A stretch of 64,000 nt of DNA from CATQHW01 sp965243545 (GTDB lineage Bacteria > Spirochaetota > Spirochaetia > SZUA-6 > Bin103): assembly GCA_965243545.1 (NCBI GenBank), contig OZ251573.1, positions 2,666,001-2,730,000 on the forward strand, given 5' to 3'. Each line of letters starts with the position of its first letter. The first letter of the stretch is position 1. The notes under the pieces were generated by a model. That model was not told where the DNA came from and made no database searches. It saw only the letters and a list, made by a program, of their open reading frames with translations. Positions 52,266 through 61,889 of the stretch are shown one piece after another. Position numbers and translations under genes: made by a program.

Positions 52266-55087
52266 AGCACCTCCCGCAGGTAGCGGCCGGTGTGGCTGGC
52301 GGCGTGGCCGGCCACCTGCTCCGGGGTGCCGCAGACGACCAGCGCCCCGCCGCCGGCGCCGCCTTCCGGTCCCAGGTCGATCACGTGGTCGGCCTGCTTG
52401 ATGACGTCCAGGTGATGCTCGATCACCAGCACCGTGTTGCCCTTGTCGACCAGCCGCTGCAGCACCGCCAGCAGCTGGCGCACGTCGACGAAGTGGAGCC
52501 CGGTGGTCGGCTCGTCGAGCAGGTAGACGGTGCGGCCGGTGTCGCGGCGCGACAGCTCCAGGGAGAGCTTGACGCGCTGCGCCTCGCCGCCGGACAGGGT
52601 GAGCGCCGACTGGCCGAGCCGCAGATACCCGAGCCCCACGTCCTTGAGCGTGCCGAGCCGGCGCGCCACCTGCGGGACGTGTTTGAAGAACTCGGCCGCC
52701 TCCGTGATCGACATGCCGAGCACCTCGTCGACGTTGCGCCCCTTGTAACGGACGTCGAGCGTTTCGCGGTTGTAGCGGCGGCCGGCGCAGACGTCGCAGG
52801 TGACGAATACGTCGGGCAGAAAGTGCATTTCGATCTTGAGCTGACCGTCGCCGGAGCAGTTCTCGCACCGTCCGCCGGCGACGTTGAACGAGAACCGGCC
52901 CGGCCGGTAGCCGAGCGCGCGCGATTCCGGCAAGCCCGCGAACAGTTCCCGGATCGGGGTGAAGAGCCCGACGTAGGTGGCCGGATTGGAGCGCGGCGTG
53001 CGGCCGATCGGCCCCTGGTCGATCTCTATCACCTTGTCGACCTGCCGGCTGCCGGCCATGCCGCCGACGCCGGCCGGCAGGCGCCGGCGGGCCAGCCGCG
53101 CGCGTAGCGCCGGGCCCAGCAGGTCACGCACCAGAGTCGACTTGCCGGACCCGGAGACGCCGGTCACCACCGTCAGCGTGCCGAGCGGCACGCTCACGTC
53201 GATGCCGCGCAGGTTGTTGGCGGCCGCCCCGCGCAGCGTCACCGTGCCGGACGGCGTCCGCCGGCGCGCCGGCGTGGCTATCGACTCCCGGCCGGCCAGG
53301 TAGCGGCCGGTCACCGATCCGTCCTGCGTCTCGACCGCCTTCGGCGCGCCGCACGCGACCACCCGGCCGCCGTACTCGCCTGCGCCGGGGCCGAGATCGA
53401 CCAGGTAGTCGGCGCTGCGCAGCGTCTGCTCGTCGTGCTCCACCACCAGCAGCGTGTTGCCGCGGTCGCGCAGCCGGAACAGCGTGCGCAACAACCGGTC
53501 GTTGTCGCGCTGGTGCAGGCCGATGGTCGGCTCGTCCAGCACGTACAGCACCCCCACCAGCGCGGAGCCGATCTGCGTGGCCAGCCGGATGCGCTGCGCC
53601 TCGCCGCCGGACAGCGTGGAGGCGCGGCGGTCGAGGGTGAGGTACGACAGGCCGACGCCGGCCATGAACTCCAGGCGGTCGCCGATCTCCTTGACGATCC
53701 GGCCCGCCACCTTGGCCCACTCGCCGCCGCGGTCGGCGGCGACCCGGCGGACGTAGTCGATCGCCGCCTCCACCGACAGGGCGGTGACCTGATCGATGCT
53801 GCTGCCGGCCACCTCCACGGCCAGCGCCTCCGGCCGCAACCGCCGGCCCGCGCACGCCCGGCACGGCTGCTCGCGCATGAAGCCTTCCAGCCACCGCTTG
53901 ACGTGATCGGAGGTGGTCTGCACGTAGCGGCGCTTGAGCTCCGGGATCACGCCGGGATGGGTCGTCGCGTAGCGATAGCTCGCCTTGGTCGCCGTCCGGT
54001 GCACGACCTGAATCCGGTCGCCGCCGCCGAACAGGATCGCGTCCAGGACGCCCGGGGGCAGATCGCCGAGCGGCGTGTCGAGCCGGAAGCCCCAGTGGCG
54101 GGCGAGCGCCCGGAACAGCGACCGCGTCCACTTGGCGCGCGGATTGTGCGTGACGATGCCGCCGTCGTCGAACGACTTGCTGAGGTCGGGGACGATCAGA
54201 TCGCGGTCGAAGTCCTGGCTCACCCCCAGTCCGGAGCACGTGGGGCAGGCGCCCTGCGGAGCGTTGAACGAGAACAGACGCGGCTCCAGATCGGGAAACG
54301 GCGCGCCGCAGTCGGCGCACGAGCTGTTCTGCGAAAAGCGCTGCTCGACCGGGCCGGCGCCTTCGTCCCGTTGCACGATCAGCCGGCCCTCCCCCACCTG
54401 CAGCGCCGTCTCCACCGATCCGGCCAGGCGCTGGCGGAGGTCCGGCTTTGCGATCAGCCGGTCGATCACGATTTCGATGGTGTGCGCGGTGTTCCGGTCG
54501 AGGTCGGGGACCTCGTCGAGCGACCGGATGCCGCCGTCGACCCGGACGCGCACGAATCCCGCCTTGATGGCGTCATCGAACACCGCGCGGTGCTTGCCCT
54601 TGCGGGCGCTCACCACCGGCGCCAGCAGGATGATGCGGGAACCGTCCGGCAGCGCGGCGATGGCGTCGACGATCTGGTCGGTCGACCGTTCGCTGATCGC
54701 CGCCCCGCACTCCGCGCAGTGCGGCCGGCCGACGCGGGCGAACAGCAGCCGCAGGTAGTCGTAGATCTCGGTCACGGTGCCGACCGTCGACCGGGGATTG
54801 CGCTGCGCGGTCCGCTGCTCGATGGAGATGGCCGGCGACAGACCTTCGATCAGGTCGACGGCCGGCTTGTCCAGCCTGCCCAGGAACTGCCGGGCATACG
54901 CCGACAGCGACTCCACGTAGCGCCGCTGCCCCTCCGCGAACACGGTGTCGAACGCCAGCGACGACTTGCCCGAACCGCTCGGCCCCGACACCACGATCAG
55001 CCGGTTGCGCGGCAGGTCCAGGTCGACTCCCTTGAGGTTGTGCTCGCGGGCGCCGCGGATGACGATGCGGCCGGCGTCCTCACTCAT
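52262..55087 (-). CDS. uvrA: Excinuclease ABC subunit A
   Basis: A 941-residue nucleotide-excision-repair damage sensor. Two ABC ATPase cassettes: Walker A GPSGSGKSS (residues 34-42) and GVSGSGKST, with signature motifs LSGGEAQRIRLA and LSGGEAQRVKLS. Zinc fingers are seen at CADCG...CPTCSGLG and CENCSGDG...CDVCAGRRY. Full length. The start overlaps the mutS2 stop by eight bases. Confidence 0.97.
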   Translation of the reverse strand: MSEDAGRIVIRGAREHNLKGVDLDLPRNRLIVVSGPSGSGKSSLAFDTVFAEGQRRYVESLSAYARQFLGRLDKPAVDLIEGLSPAISIEQRTAQRNPRSTVGTVTEIYDYLRLLFARVGRPHCAECGAAISERSTDQIVDAIAALPDGSRIILLAPVVSARKGKHRAVFDDAIKAGFVRVRVDGGIRSLDEVPDLDRNTAHTIEIVIDRLIAKPDLRQRLAGSVETALQVGEGRLIVQRDEGAGPVEQRFSQNSSCADCGAPFPDLEPRLFSFNAPQGACPTCSGLGVSQDFDRDLIVPDLSKSFDDGGIVTHNPRAKWTRSLFRALARHWGFRLDTPLGDLPPGVLDAILFGGGDRIQVVHRTATKASYRYATTHPGVIPELKRRYVQTTSDHVKRWLEGFMREQPCRACAGRRLRPEALAVEVAGSSIDQVTALSVEAAIDYVRRVAADRGGEWAKVAGRIVKEIGDRLEFMAGVGLSYLTLDRRASTLSGGEAQRIRLATQIGSALVGVLYVLDEPTIGLHQRDNDRLLRTLFRLRDRGNTLLVVEHDEQTLRSADYLVDLGPGAGEYGGRVVACGAPKAVETQDGSVTGRYLAGRESIATPARRRTPSGTVTLRGAAANNLRGIDVSVPLGTLTVVTGVSGSGKSTLVRDLLGPALRARLARRRLPAGVGGMAGSRQVDKVIEIDQGPIGRTPRSNPATYVGLFTPIRELFAGLPESRALGYRPGRFSFNVAGGRCENCSGDGQLKIEMHFLPDVFVTCDVCAGRRYNRETLDVRYKGRNVDEVLGMSITEAAEFFKHVPQVARRLGTLKDVGLGYLRLGQSALTLSGGEAQRVKLSLELSRRDTGRTVYLLDEPTTGLHFVDVRQLLAVLQRLVDKGNTVLVIEHHLDVIKQADHVIDLGPEGGAGGGALVVCGTPEQVAGHAASHTGRYLREVL

Positions 55088-57557
55088 GGAGCCGGACGAT
55101 CGTCTTGCCGTGTCCGCCTTCGTCGGCCGGGGCGTCCTGCACGTCGCTCACCGCGGCGCTGTCGCGCAGGTACTGGCGGATGGCGTGGCGCAGCACGCCG
55201 TGCCCGCGGCCGTGCACGACCGCGAACTGCGACCAGCCGCGCATGACCGCCGCGTCGAGCTGGCGCTCGACCTGCCGGATCGCCTGCTCCATGCGCAAGC
55301 CGCGCACGTGCAGCTCCAGCACCGGCTGCGCGGCGGTGAACAGCTCCACGCGCGCGGCGGCGGTACCGGTACCGCCGCCGGCGCTGCGCGGCGGCTGCGG
55401 GTCGCCGGCCGGCTGCAGCTCGGCGGCGCGGAACTCGCCGCGGATGGTGGCGGTCTGCACGACGTAGCGGTCCGGATACCGGTCCGGGCGGTGGCGGCGC
55501 ACCACTTGGCCGGCCGCGCCGGTGCTGCGGATGCGTACGCTGCTGCCGGGAGTCAAGAGCGCGGCGAGCGCGGCGCCATCCACGGCACCGTCGGCGGCGT
55601 CCAGCGCCGCTACCGCCGCCCGTTCGGCCTGCAGGCGCTGCTCGACCACGTCCGGCGCGGCCCGCGCGGCCTGCGCGGCCGCCGCGGCCGCCTCGACCGA
55701 TGCGACCGCCTCCGCCGCCGGCGCGTCGGCGGGCCGGCCGGTCTGCGGGGCAGCCCCCGCGGTCGCGCGCACGGCGCGGATGGCGCGTTCCACGTCGCGG
55801 CGCGCGCCGGTCAGAAAACGGTCGAGCTCGCGCGCGGCCTGCCGGTGGTGTTCCCGTTCACGCGCCTTGAGCGCCGCCCGGCCGGCCGCCAGCTCGGCCG
55901 CGCCCCTGGCCAGCTCCTCGGCGCGCGCGCGCAACGCGCGTTCCTGCCGCTCCTGGTCCTGCTGCCGGCGCGTCAGCTCGTTGACGATGCGGCCGGACTC
56001 GGTCCTGCCGGCGTCGAGCAGCTGCGCCGCCCGTTCGATCACGGCGGCCGGCATGCGGTGGCGGCGGGCGATGTCGATGGCGTGGCTCTCCCCCGGCGCG
56101 CCTTCGATGACCCGGAAGGTGGGCCGCAACGTCCGCGCGTCGAACTCCATCGAAGCGTTGGTGACCCCTTCTTCGGTGTACGCATACACCTTGAGCGCGC
56201 CGTGATGGGTGGTGGCGATCACGGTGACGCCGGCGGCGCGGAACCGGTCGAGCAGCGCCCGCGACAGGGCTATGCCTTCCTCCGGGTCGGTACCGGTGCC
56301 GAGCTCGTCGATCAGCACCAGCGAGCGTTCGTCCGCGCCGCGCATGATGGCGGCCAGGTTCTCCACGTGCGCGGAGAAGGTCGACAGCGACTCCGTGATC
56401 GACTGCTGATCGCCGATGTCGGCGTGGACGGCGCGGTAGACCGGCAACGTCGAGTCGGCCGCGGCCGGTATCTCCATGCCCGCCTGGTTCATCAGACAGA
56501 GCAGCCCCACCGTCTTGAGGCAGACGGTCTTGCCGCCGGTGTTGGGGCCGGTGATGATCATGACGCGCGCGCCGGCAGCCATGCTTACGTCCAGCGGAAC
56601 CGCCGCGGCGCCGAGTTCGGGATGGCGCGCCCGGCGCAGCGCCAGCGGTCCGGCCGGGACGGCGACCGCATCCTGCGCCCGCGCGTACCGCGCCCGCGCC
56701 TGCACGCAGTCGAAGCGGGCCGTCACCGCCTCCGCGCGCTCCAGCGCCGGCAGCTCCCCGGCCGCGGCGGCGGTGAGCTCGCGGAGCACGCGGCGCACCT
56801 CCGCGGCGTAGCGGTCGCGGGCGGCGGCCACGGCGTTGTTCCCCTCCACGTCGCGCAGCGGTTCGACGAAGACGGTGGCGCCGCTCGCCGACACCTCGTG
56901 CACGACGCCGGGCACGCGGGCGCGGTGGGTCACCTTGACCGGCACCACGGTGCGGCCGCCGCGTTGGGTCGGCACCGCGCCGTTGAAGCAGCCGCGCAAC
57001 GCCGGGTCCGCCATCAGGTCGCCGGCCGCCGTCTCCACCTGCAGCTGCAGGCGGCGCAGGGCGCGCTTTGCGCCGGCCAGCTCCGGGACCGCCTGCTCCC
57101 GGATGGCGCCGTCGGCGCTCAGCACGCGGCCCAGGGCCTGCGCCAGCGCGCCGAGCGGCGGCAGCTCCGCGCCGAGCGCGCTCAACGCCGGCCGCTCGAC
57201 CGGATCGGCCGCCTCCGCAAGGCATCCGCGGATCGCCTCCGCCGTGGACGCCAGCCGGCCCACGGCGGCAAGCTCCCCGGGCTCCAGCACCGCGGCGCCG
57301 CGCCGCAGCCGGCCGAGCGGCGCGGCGACCTCCGGCAGGTCGAGCGGCGGCGGCGAAAAGCCGGCGTCGAGCAGGCGGCGCAGCTCCACTCCGGGCGCGC
57401 GTTCGGCCAGCACCGCCTGCGGATCGGCGTACACGCGGCTGGCCAGCACCTGCCGCCGCCCCGCCTCTCCCGCGCAGTACCCGGCGGCCTGCGCAAGCAC
57501 CCCCGGCAGGCCGAGCAGGGCCGCGGCGCGGCCCCCCGGCGGCGGGTCCGCGCTCAC
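55080..57557 (-). CDS. mutS2: MutS2 family protein (Smr domain)
   Basis: An 825-residue ATPase acting on recombination intermediates or collided ribosomes. Walker A GPNTGGKTV, Walker B LVLIDELGTGTDPEEG and the MutS-type TTHHGALKVYA are seen. A long Arg/Glu/Ala coiled coil (about 505-640) follows, and a C-terminal Smr domain (ELHVRGLRMEQAIRQVERQLD, VVHGRGHGVLRHAIRQYL). No mismatch-recognition domain I, as expected for MutS2. GTG start overlapping rsgA by four bases. Confidence 0.95.
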   Translation of the reverse strand: MSADPPPGGRAAALLGLPGVLAQAAGYCAGEAGRRQVLASRVYADPQAVLAERAPGVELRRLLDAGFSPPPLDLPEVAAPLGRLRRGAAVLEPGELAAVGRLASTAEAIRGCLAEAADPVERPALSALGAELPPLGALAQALGRVLSADGAIREQAVPELAGAKRALRRLQLQVETAAGDLMADPALRGCFNGAVPTQRGGRTVVPVKVTHRARVPGVVHEVSASGATVFVEPLRDVEGNNAVAAARDRYAAEVRRVLRELTAAAAGELPALERAEAVTARFDCVQARARYARAQDAVAVPAGPLALRRARHPELGAAAVPLDVSMAAGARVMIITGPNTGGKTVCLKTVGLLCLMNQAGMEIPAAADSTLPVYRAVHADIGDQQSITESLSTFSAHVENLAAIMRGADERSLVLIDELGTGTDPEEGIALSRALLDRFRAAGVTVIATTHHGALKVYAYTEEGVTNASMEFDARTLRPTFRVIEGAPGESHAIDIARRHRMPAAVIERAAQLLDAGRTESGRIVNELTRRQQDQERQERALRARAEELARGAAELAAGRAALKAREREHHRQAARELDRFLTGARRDVERAIRAVRATAGAAPQTGRPADAPAAEAVASVEAAAAAAQAARAAPDVVEQRLQAERAAVAALDAADGAVDGAALAALLTPGSSVRIRSTGAAGQVVRRHRPDRYPDRYVVQTATIRGEFRAAELQPAGDPQPPRSAGGGTGTAAARVELFTAAQPVLELHVRGLRMEQAIRQVERQLDAAVMRGWSQFAVVHGRGHGVLRHAIRQYLRDSAAVSDVQDAPADEGGHGKTIVRLHE

Positions 57558-58492
57558 GCGTGCGCCCGCTCGCGGTCGCGGGCCTGCACCTCGCGCAGCA
57601 GGCGCAGGTAGCTGTCGTACCGGTCGGGATGGATGCGCCGGGCGCTCACCGCCGCCTGCACGGCGCAGCCCGGCTCGCCGTCACACAGGCAGGCGCTGTA
57701 CTCGCACCGCAGCAACCAGCGCTGAAAGTCGCGGAACCGGTGCCGAATGTCGCGCGCTTCGATCGCGCCGAGCTCCAGCTCGCGGATGCCGGGGCTGTCG
57801 ATCAGGCGTCCGCCGTCGCCGAGCTCCAGGAGCTCCGCGTGGATGGTGGTGTGCACGCCGCGGTCGTACTTGCGGGAGACGGCGCCGGTGCGCAGCCGCA
57901 GACCGGGATCCCAGGCGTTGAGCAAGCTCGACTTGCCGACGCCGGACTGTCCGCAGATCAGCGTCACCGCGCCGCCGATCGCCGCGCGCGCCGCAGCGAC
58001 GCCGTCTCCGGTCGCGGCCGAACAGTCGATCACGCGGTAGCCGATGCGGCGGTAGTCGGCGACCCGATCGGCGACCGCCGCCGGTATCCCCAGATCGACC
58101 TTGTTGAGGATGATCAGGCTGTCGACGCCGGCGTGCTCGGCGGCCACCAGCAGGCGGTCGATGAACCGCGGCCGGAAGGGGGGCGACGCCGGCGCGGTCA
58201 CGCAGGCGACCTGGTCGACGTTGGCGGCCAGCACCTGCATGGCGCGGTGCTTGCGGCTCCAGCGGTCGATCTGCGTGGCGCGGTCCAGCCGGCGCAGGAT
58301 CCAGCCGTCGTTCCGCTGGTAGCGGTCGGCCTCCATCTCCACGAAGTCGCCCACCGCGATCGGCGCGTGCACGCGATCTTCGATCTGCAGCGTCTTGCCC
58401 TTGATCCGGCAGCGCATGCTGGTCCCGCCGTCCACGGTCACGTCGTAGACGCTGCCGGCGCTACGGCGCACTTGGCCCGTCAGGGTGCTCAC
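57554..58492 (-). CDS. rsgA: Ribosome small subunit GTPase RsgA
   Basis: A circularly permuted GTPase of 312 residues that checks 30S maturation. An OB-fold N-domain (about 10-75) precedes G4 NKVD, then G1 GQSGVGKSS and G3 DSPG. The zinc element is C-x4-C-x-C-x5-C (CEYSACLCDGEPGC), where most RsgA proteins have His as third ligand. The GTG giving VSTLTGQV is chosen; upstream starts at 58570 or 58576 would add about 27 residues overlapping the divergent gene. It heads the eighteen-gene array. Confidence 0.93.
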   Translation of the reverse strand: MSTLTGQVRRSAGSVYDVTVDGGTSMRCRIKGKTLQIEDRVHAPIAVGDFVEMEADRYQRNDGWILRRLDRATQIDRWSRKHRAMQVLAANVDQVACVTAPASPPFRPRFIDRLLVAAEHAGVDSLIILNKVDLGIPAAVADRVADYRRIGYRVIDCSAATGDGVAAARAAIGGAVTLICGQSGVGKSSLLNAWDPGLRLRTGAVSRKYDRGVHTTIHAELLELGDGGRLIDSPGIRELELGAIEARDIRHRFRDFQRWLLRCEYSACLCDGEPGCAVQAAVSARRIHPDRYDSYLRLLREVQARDRERAHA

Positions 58493-58568
58493 CCGCGCGA
58501 CTGTCGCCCGTGCGCCGTCAACGGCGCAAGAAGCCGGCGGCCGGGCGGCCCGTGATAGGGTGGCGCGC

Positions 58569-59150
58569 ATGACCACCCCGGCGCCGTGCGCCGCCCCCGC
58601 CTGCCGCGCGCCGGCGGTGCACGGCGAACGCCGCTGCTATGCCCACGTCGAGGACGCGGCCGCCTACCGGCGGCGCGCCGCGCGCCTGCTGGCCGGCGGC
58701 GCCGACCTGACCCATCTTGATCTGAGCGGGGCGGAGCTGCGCGATCGGACGCTCCGCGAACGGCGGCTCACCGGCACCCGCCTGGCGGGCGCGGTCCTGG
58801 AGCGGGTGACGTTCGAAGGCTGCCGCATGAGCCTGGTGTTCGCGCACGACGCGGCGCTTTCGCACTGCCGCTTCGTCGGCTGCCGCCTGTCGGCGGTGAT
58901 CCTGGCCGGCAGCGATCTGCGTGACTGCGAGTTCGACGATTGCGAGGTGCAGCGCTGCAACTTCGTGGCGGCGGCCATCTCCCGCACGCTCTTTCGGAGC
59001 TGCGACCTCACCTCGTCGCGGTTCATCGGCGGCACGTTTCGGCAGGTGACCATGGACGACTGCAACCTGTATCACGCCCATCTGGAGCTGGCCGACCTGG
59101 GCGACCTGGCGACGCCCGGCTCCAACCCGGCGGAAGCGCACCGCTGGTAG
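58569..59150 (+). CDS. Pentapeptide-repeat protein with Cys/His-rich N-terminus
   Basis: A 193-residue protein. Residues 7-30 contain a possible zinc-binding cluster (C7, C12, C23, H26). From about residue 50 onward runs of A(D/N)LXX-type pentapeptides (LDLSGAELRDRTLRERRLTGTRLAG, DLRDCEFDDCEVQRCNF) form a right-handed quadrilateral beta-helix. Function unknown; some relatives mimic DNA and shield gyrase, but nothing here specifies that. It diverges from rsgA and precedes the MBL-fold gene by 13 bases. Confidence 0.8.
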   Translation: MTTPAPCAAPACRAPAVHGERRCYAHVEDAAAYRRRAARLLAGGADLTHLDLSGAELRDRTLRERRLTGTRLAGAVLERVTFEGCRMSLVFAHDAALSHCRFVGCRLSAVILAGSDLRDCEFDDCEVQRCNFVAAAISRTLFRSCDLTSSRFIGGTFRQVTMDDCNLYHAHLELADLGDLATPGSNPAEAHRW

Positions 59151-59163
59151 GCGCGCGCCGGCC

Positions 59164-59724
59164 ATGACGATCTCCACCCACTTCGCGGTGGGCGGCTTCT
59201 GCACCTGCTACTTGGTGGGACCGGACGGGGGCGGGTACGGCGTCCTGATCGACCCCGGCCACTTCAACAAGGCCATGCTCCACCACATAGAGCAGCGCGG
59301 CCTGCCGCCGCGGGCGGTGCTGCTGACGCACCATCACTCCGGGCACTGCGCCGGCGCCGCCGTGATCCACAAGGTGTTCGGCGCGGAGATCCACGCCGCC
59401 GCGCCGTTGGCCGAGCTGCCGACCACCCGGGTCGCCGGCGGGCAGGAGGTGCGCGTCGGCGCGCTTTCCTTCACGGTGTTGGCGACGCCCGGCCACTCCG
59501 ACGATTCGGTCTGCTACGCGGCGCCGCCGGTGATCTTTACCGGCGACACGCTGGCCGCCGGCGCCGTCGGCCACACGGCGACGCCGGAAGCGCGCGCGGC
59601 CCTGCGCCGTTCCATCCGCGAACGGCTGCTCAGCCGCGCCGACCATGAGGTGGTGCTGCCCGGCCACGGGCCGCCGACCACGATCGGCGTCGAGCGGCGC
59701 TTCAACGTCCACCTGCAGGATTGA
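59164..59724 (+). CDS. Metallo-beta-lactamase-fold hydrolase with altered metal motif
   Basis: A 186-residue glyoxalase II-like protein. The first motif reads THHHSGH (residues 55-61): H56, H58 and H61 are kept but the usual Asp of THxHxDH is Gly60. The other ligands H111 (TPGHSDD), D128 (FTGDTL) and H168 (LPGHGP) are present. The loss should weaken the second metal site; activity is uncertain. Its 3' end overlaps that of rluD by 23 bases on the other strand. Probably cotranscribed with the pentapeptide-repeat gene. Confidence 0.85.
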   Translation: MTISTHFAVGGFCTCYLVGPDGGGYGVLIDPGHFNKAMLHHIEQRGLPPRAVLLTHHHSGHCAGAAVIHKVFGAEIHAAAPLAELPTTRVAGGQEVRVGALSFTVLATPGHSDDSVCYAAPPVIFTGDTLAAGAVGHTATPEARAALRRSIRERLLSRADHEVVLPGHGPPTTIGVERRFNVHLQD

Positions 59725-60643
59725 GCGCCCGCAGGCAGTCGACCACCCCCGGCGCCGCGCGGAACCGCGCCGGCAGCGGCGCGCGGAACCGCGCCGGCGC
59801 ATCACCGCCCGGCAGCCGCAGACGCAGTGACGCGGCGTGCAACAGCATCGACGGCCGGGCGGACCGCGCGGCGCGGCCGTAGACCCGGTCCCCGGCCACC
59901 GGGCAACCGAGCGCGGCCAGGTGCACCCGCAGCTGGTGGGTGCGGCCGGTGACCGGCGCCAGCAGCATCAACGACCGTTCGCCGGGCAGCTCGCCGATCA
60001 CGCGGTACCGCGTGATCGACGCCCGGCCGCCGGGCGCGACGGCGAAACGGGTGCGGTCGCGATCGGAGCGGCCGATCGGCAGGTCGACCGTCCCCTCCGC
60101 CGCCGGCGGACGGCCATCGAGCACCGCCAGGTAGCGCTTGCGCGCGCGGCGGGATGCGAACTGCCGGGTGAGCGCCGCGTGCGCGTCCGGCGACTTGGCA
60201 AAGACGATCACCCCGGAGGTCTCCTTGTCGAGCCGGTGCACGACGCCCGGCCGCACCGGTTCGTCCGGGAACGCCCCGCGCAGGCGCCGGCAGTGGCCGA
60301 GCACGCCGTTGAGCAGGGTGCCGGTGCGGTTGCCGGCCCCCGGGTGGGTGACCACGCCGGCCGGCTTGTCGAGCACGATGGCGTCGGCGTCCTCGTACAG
60401 GATCGTCAGCGCCATCATCTCCGGCAGCGCCGCCAGCGGCTCCGGTTCGCGGTAGGTGACCGTGACCCGGTCGCCGCAGGACAGGCGCGTCGCCAACTTG
60501 GCCGGGCGGCCGTTGACGACCAGCGCATCGACCCGGGAGCGCGCCTGGCTGCGCGGAAACAGCCCCAGGCCGGCCGCCAGGTAGCGGTCCAGGCGCAACC
60601 CCGCAAAGCGGTCGTCGCCGACGACGGTCCGTGACGACCTCAC
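59702..60643 (-). CDS. RluA/RluD-family 23S rRNA pseudouridine synthase
   Basis: A 313-residue enzyme. An N-terminal S4 RNA-binding domain (about 12-75; LRLDRYLAAGLGLFPRSQARSRVDALVVNGR) is followed by the synthase domain. The catalytic aspartate is in VVHRLDKETSGV; VLDKPAGVVTHPG and TGRTHQLRVHLAALGCPVAGD are conserved blocks. Domain plan matches RluD (helix 69 of 23S rRNA). The GTG start overlaps the upstream membrane-protein gene by four bases. Confidence 0.92.
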   Translation of the reverse strand: MRSSRTVVGDDRFAGLRLDRYLAAGLGLFPRSQARSRVDALVVNGRPAKLATRLSCGDRVTVTYREPEPLAALPEMMALTILYEDADAIVLDKPAGVVTHPGAGNRTGTLLNGVLGHCRRLRGAFPDEPVRPGVVHRLDKETSGVIVFAKSPDAHAALTRQFASRRARKRYLAVLDGRPPAAEGTVDLPIGRSDRDRTRFAVAPGGRASITRYRVIGELPGERSLMLLAPVTGRTHQLRVHLAALGCPVAGDRVYGRAARSARPSMLLHAASLRLRLPGGDAPARFRAPLPARFRAAPGVVDCLRALNPAGGR

Positions 60644-61149
60644 CGATCGGGCGCGGCCGCAGGGCGGTCGGGCGCGGCCGCAGGGCGGTCGCGCTGCAGG
60701 TCGGCGTCGATCAGCGCGATGGTGAGGGACAACGCCACCGCGCCGATGATGATGCCGATCTCCTCCGTGTCGGTGAGACCGCTGCCGCCGATCGGCCCAA
60801 ACGGAAACGGCCGTACGTCCCGCGGCGTCACTTCCGGTGATCCGGCGGAGGCAAAGCCGTGCGCGGCGTAGCGCGCGAAGCCGTAGATCAGCCGCACGCC
60901 GAACAGGGTGAGCGGCAGCGAGCCGATCGCCGTCACTTCCGCGCGGCGGAGCGCGTGCGCCCATTCCGGAAACTCCGATCGCTCGTACGGAACCGGCTCG
61001 CCCGGCGCGCCTTCCGGCGCCTCCCCGGCGGGCGCGCCGCCTTGCTGGCCGTACGCGCCGCCGGCCGCGGCGCCGATCAGCATCAGCGCCAGCAATCCCA
61101 TCGCGGCGGACCGCCGCAACGGCTGACGTCTCGGCCTGCGGCCGATCAT
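60640..61149 (-). CDS. Hypothetical exported membrane protein
   Basis: A 169-residue protein. Signal peptide about residues 15-35, then a Gly/Pro/Ala-rich stretch, a conserved-looking YERSEFPEWAHALRRAEVTAIGSLPLTLFGVRLIYG block, and a second membrane segment (about 130-150). The tail is an exact repeat of RPAAAPD. Position between yggS and rluD with four-base overlaps on both sides shows cotranscription. I do not recognise a named family; the style is that of small spirochaetal envelope proteins. Confidence 0.65.
   Translation of the reverse strand: MIGRRPRRQPLRRSAAMGLLALMLIGAAAGGAYGQQGGAPAGEAPEGAPGEPVPYERSEFPEWAHALRRAEVTAIGSLPLTLFGVRLIYGFARYAAHGFASAGSPEVTPRDVRPFPFGPIGGSGLTDTEEIGIIIGAVALSLTIALIDADLQRDRPAAAPDRPAAAPDR
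60648..60689 (-). repeat. 21-bp exact tandem repeat at a gene 3' end
   Basis: Two identical 21-bp units (60648-60668, 60669-60689) encode RPAAAPD twice at the very end of the membrane protein and run to within eight bases of its stop codon. Confidence 0.9.
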
Positions 61150-61889
61150 GGCGCGGGGCGCGGCCCGAACAGCGCCGAGCCCACGCGGATCAACGTCGCC
61201 CCCTCCTCGATCGCCAGCTCGAAGTCTCCGGACATGCCCATCGACAGCACCGCGGCGCCGGGATGGGCGGACAGCAGCCGCTCGTGCGCGGCGCGCAGCC
61301 GCGCGAACGAAGCGCGCACTACCGCCGGGTCGCCGCTGTGGGCGCCGATCGTCATGACCCCGGCGATCGGCAGATGCGGGCAGCCGGCGGCGATTTCGTC
61401 CGCCGCTTCAAGCAGCGCGCCGGCGGTCGGGAAGCCGGCCTTGGCCGGCTCGCCGGAGGCGTTGAGCTCCAGCAGGATCGCCACGGTGCGGTCGAGCGCC
61501 GCGCAACGCCGCTCCAGGGCGGCGGCGGTGCGAACCGCGTCGATCGACTGCACCGCGTCGAACAGGCGCGCGGCATCCGCGGCCTTGTTGCGCTGCAGGT
61601 GACCGATCAGATGTAACTGGTACGGCCGCGGCGGGAGGTCGTGCTTGCCGGCGGCCTCCCGCACCCGGTTTTCGCCCAGCAGATCGACGCCGGCGGCGAC
61701 CGCCGCCAGCGCGTCGCCGCGGGGCGCGTTCTTGGTCACCGCCATCATCCGCACCGCGCCGGCCGTCCGCCCGGCGCGCAAAGCGGCCCGCGCCGCCCGC
61801 TCCCGCACCGCGTCGACGTTGCCGCGGATCCGGTCGATCCGCTGCCGGCCGGCCGCCGGCTGGGCCGCGCCGCCCCTCTCAGCGGCCAT
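61146..61889 (-). CDS. YggS/PLPBP family PLP-homeostasis protein
   Basis: A 247-residue alanine-racemase-like TIM barrel without catalytic activity in known relatives. The PLP lysine is K53 in MMAVTKNA; LLGENRVREAAGKHD, YQLHLIGHLQRNKA and VLSMGMSGDFELAIEEGATLIRVGSALFG are family blocks. It overlaps pdxT, fitting control of PLP levels next to PLP synthesis. ATG at 61889 with GGTGAGG directly upstream; a GTG two codons earlier is possible. Confidence 0.92.
   Translation of the reverse strand: MAAERGGAAQPAAGRQRIDRIRGNVDAVRERAARAALRAGRTAGAVRMMAVTKNAPRGDALAAVAAGVDLLGENRVREAAGKHDLPPRPYQLHLIGHLQRNKAADAARLFDAVQSIDAVRTAAALERRCAALDRTVAILLELNASGEPAKAGFPTAGALLEAADEIAAGCPHLPIAGVMTIGAHSGDPAVVRASFARLRAAHERLLSAHPGAAVLSMGMSGDFELAIEEGATLIRVGSALFGPRPAP

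Noticed and set aside
49818..52283. An 821-codon plus-strand frame
   Set aside because: Antisense to the LptD-like gene, Arg-rich and without recognisable domains.
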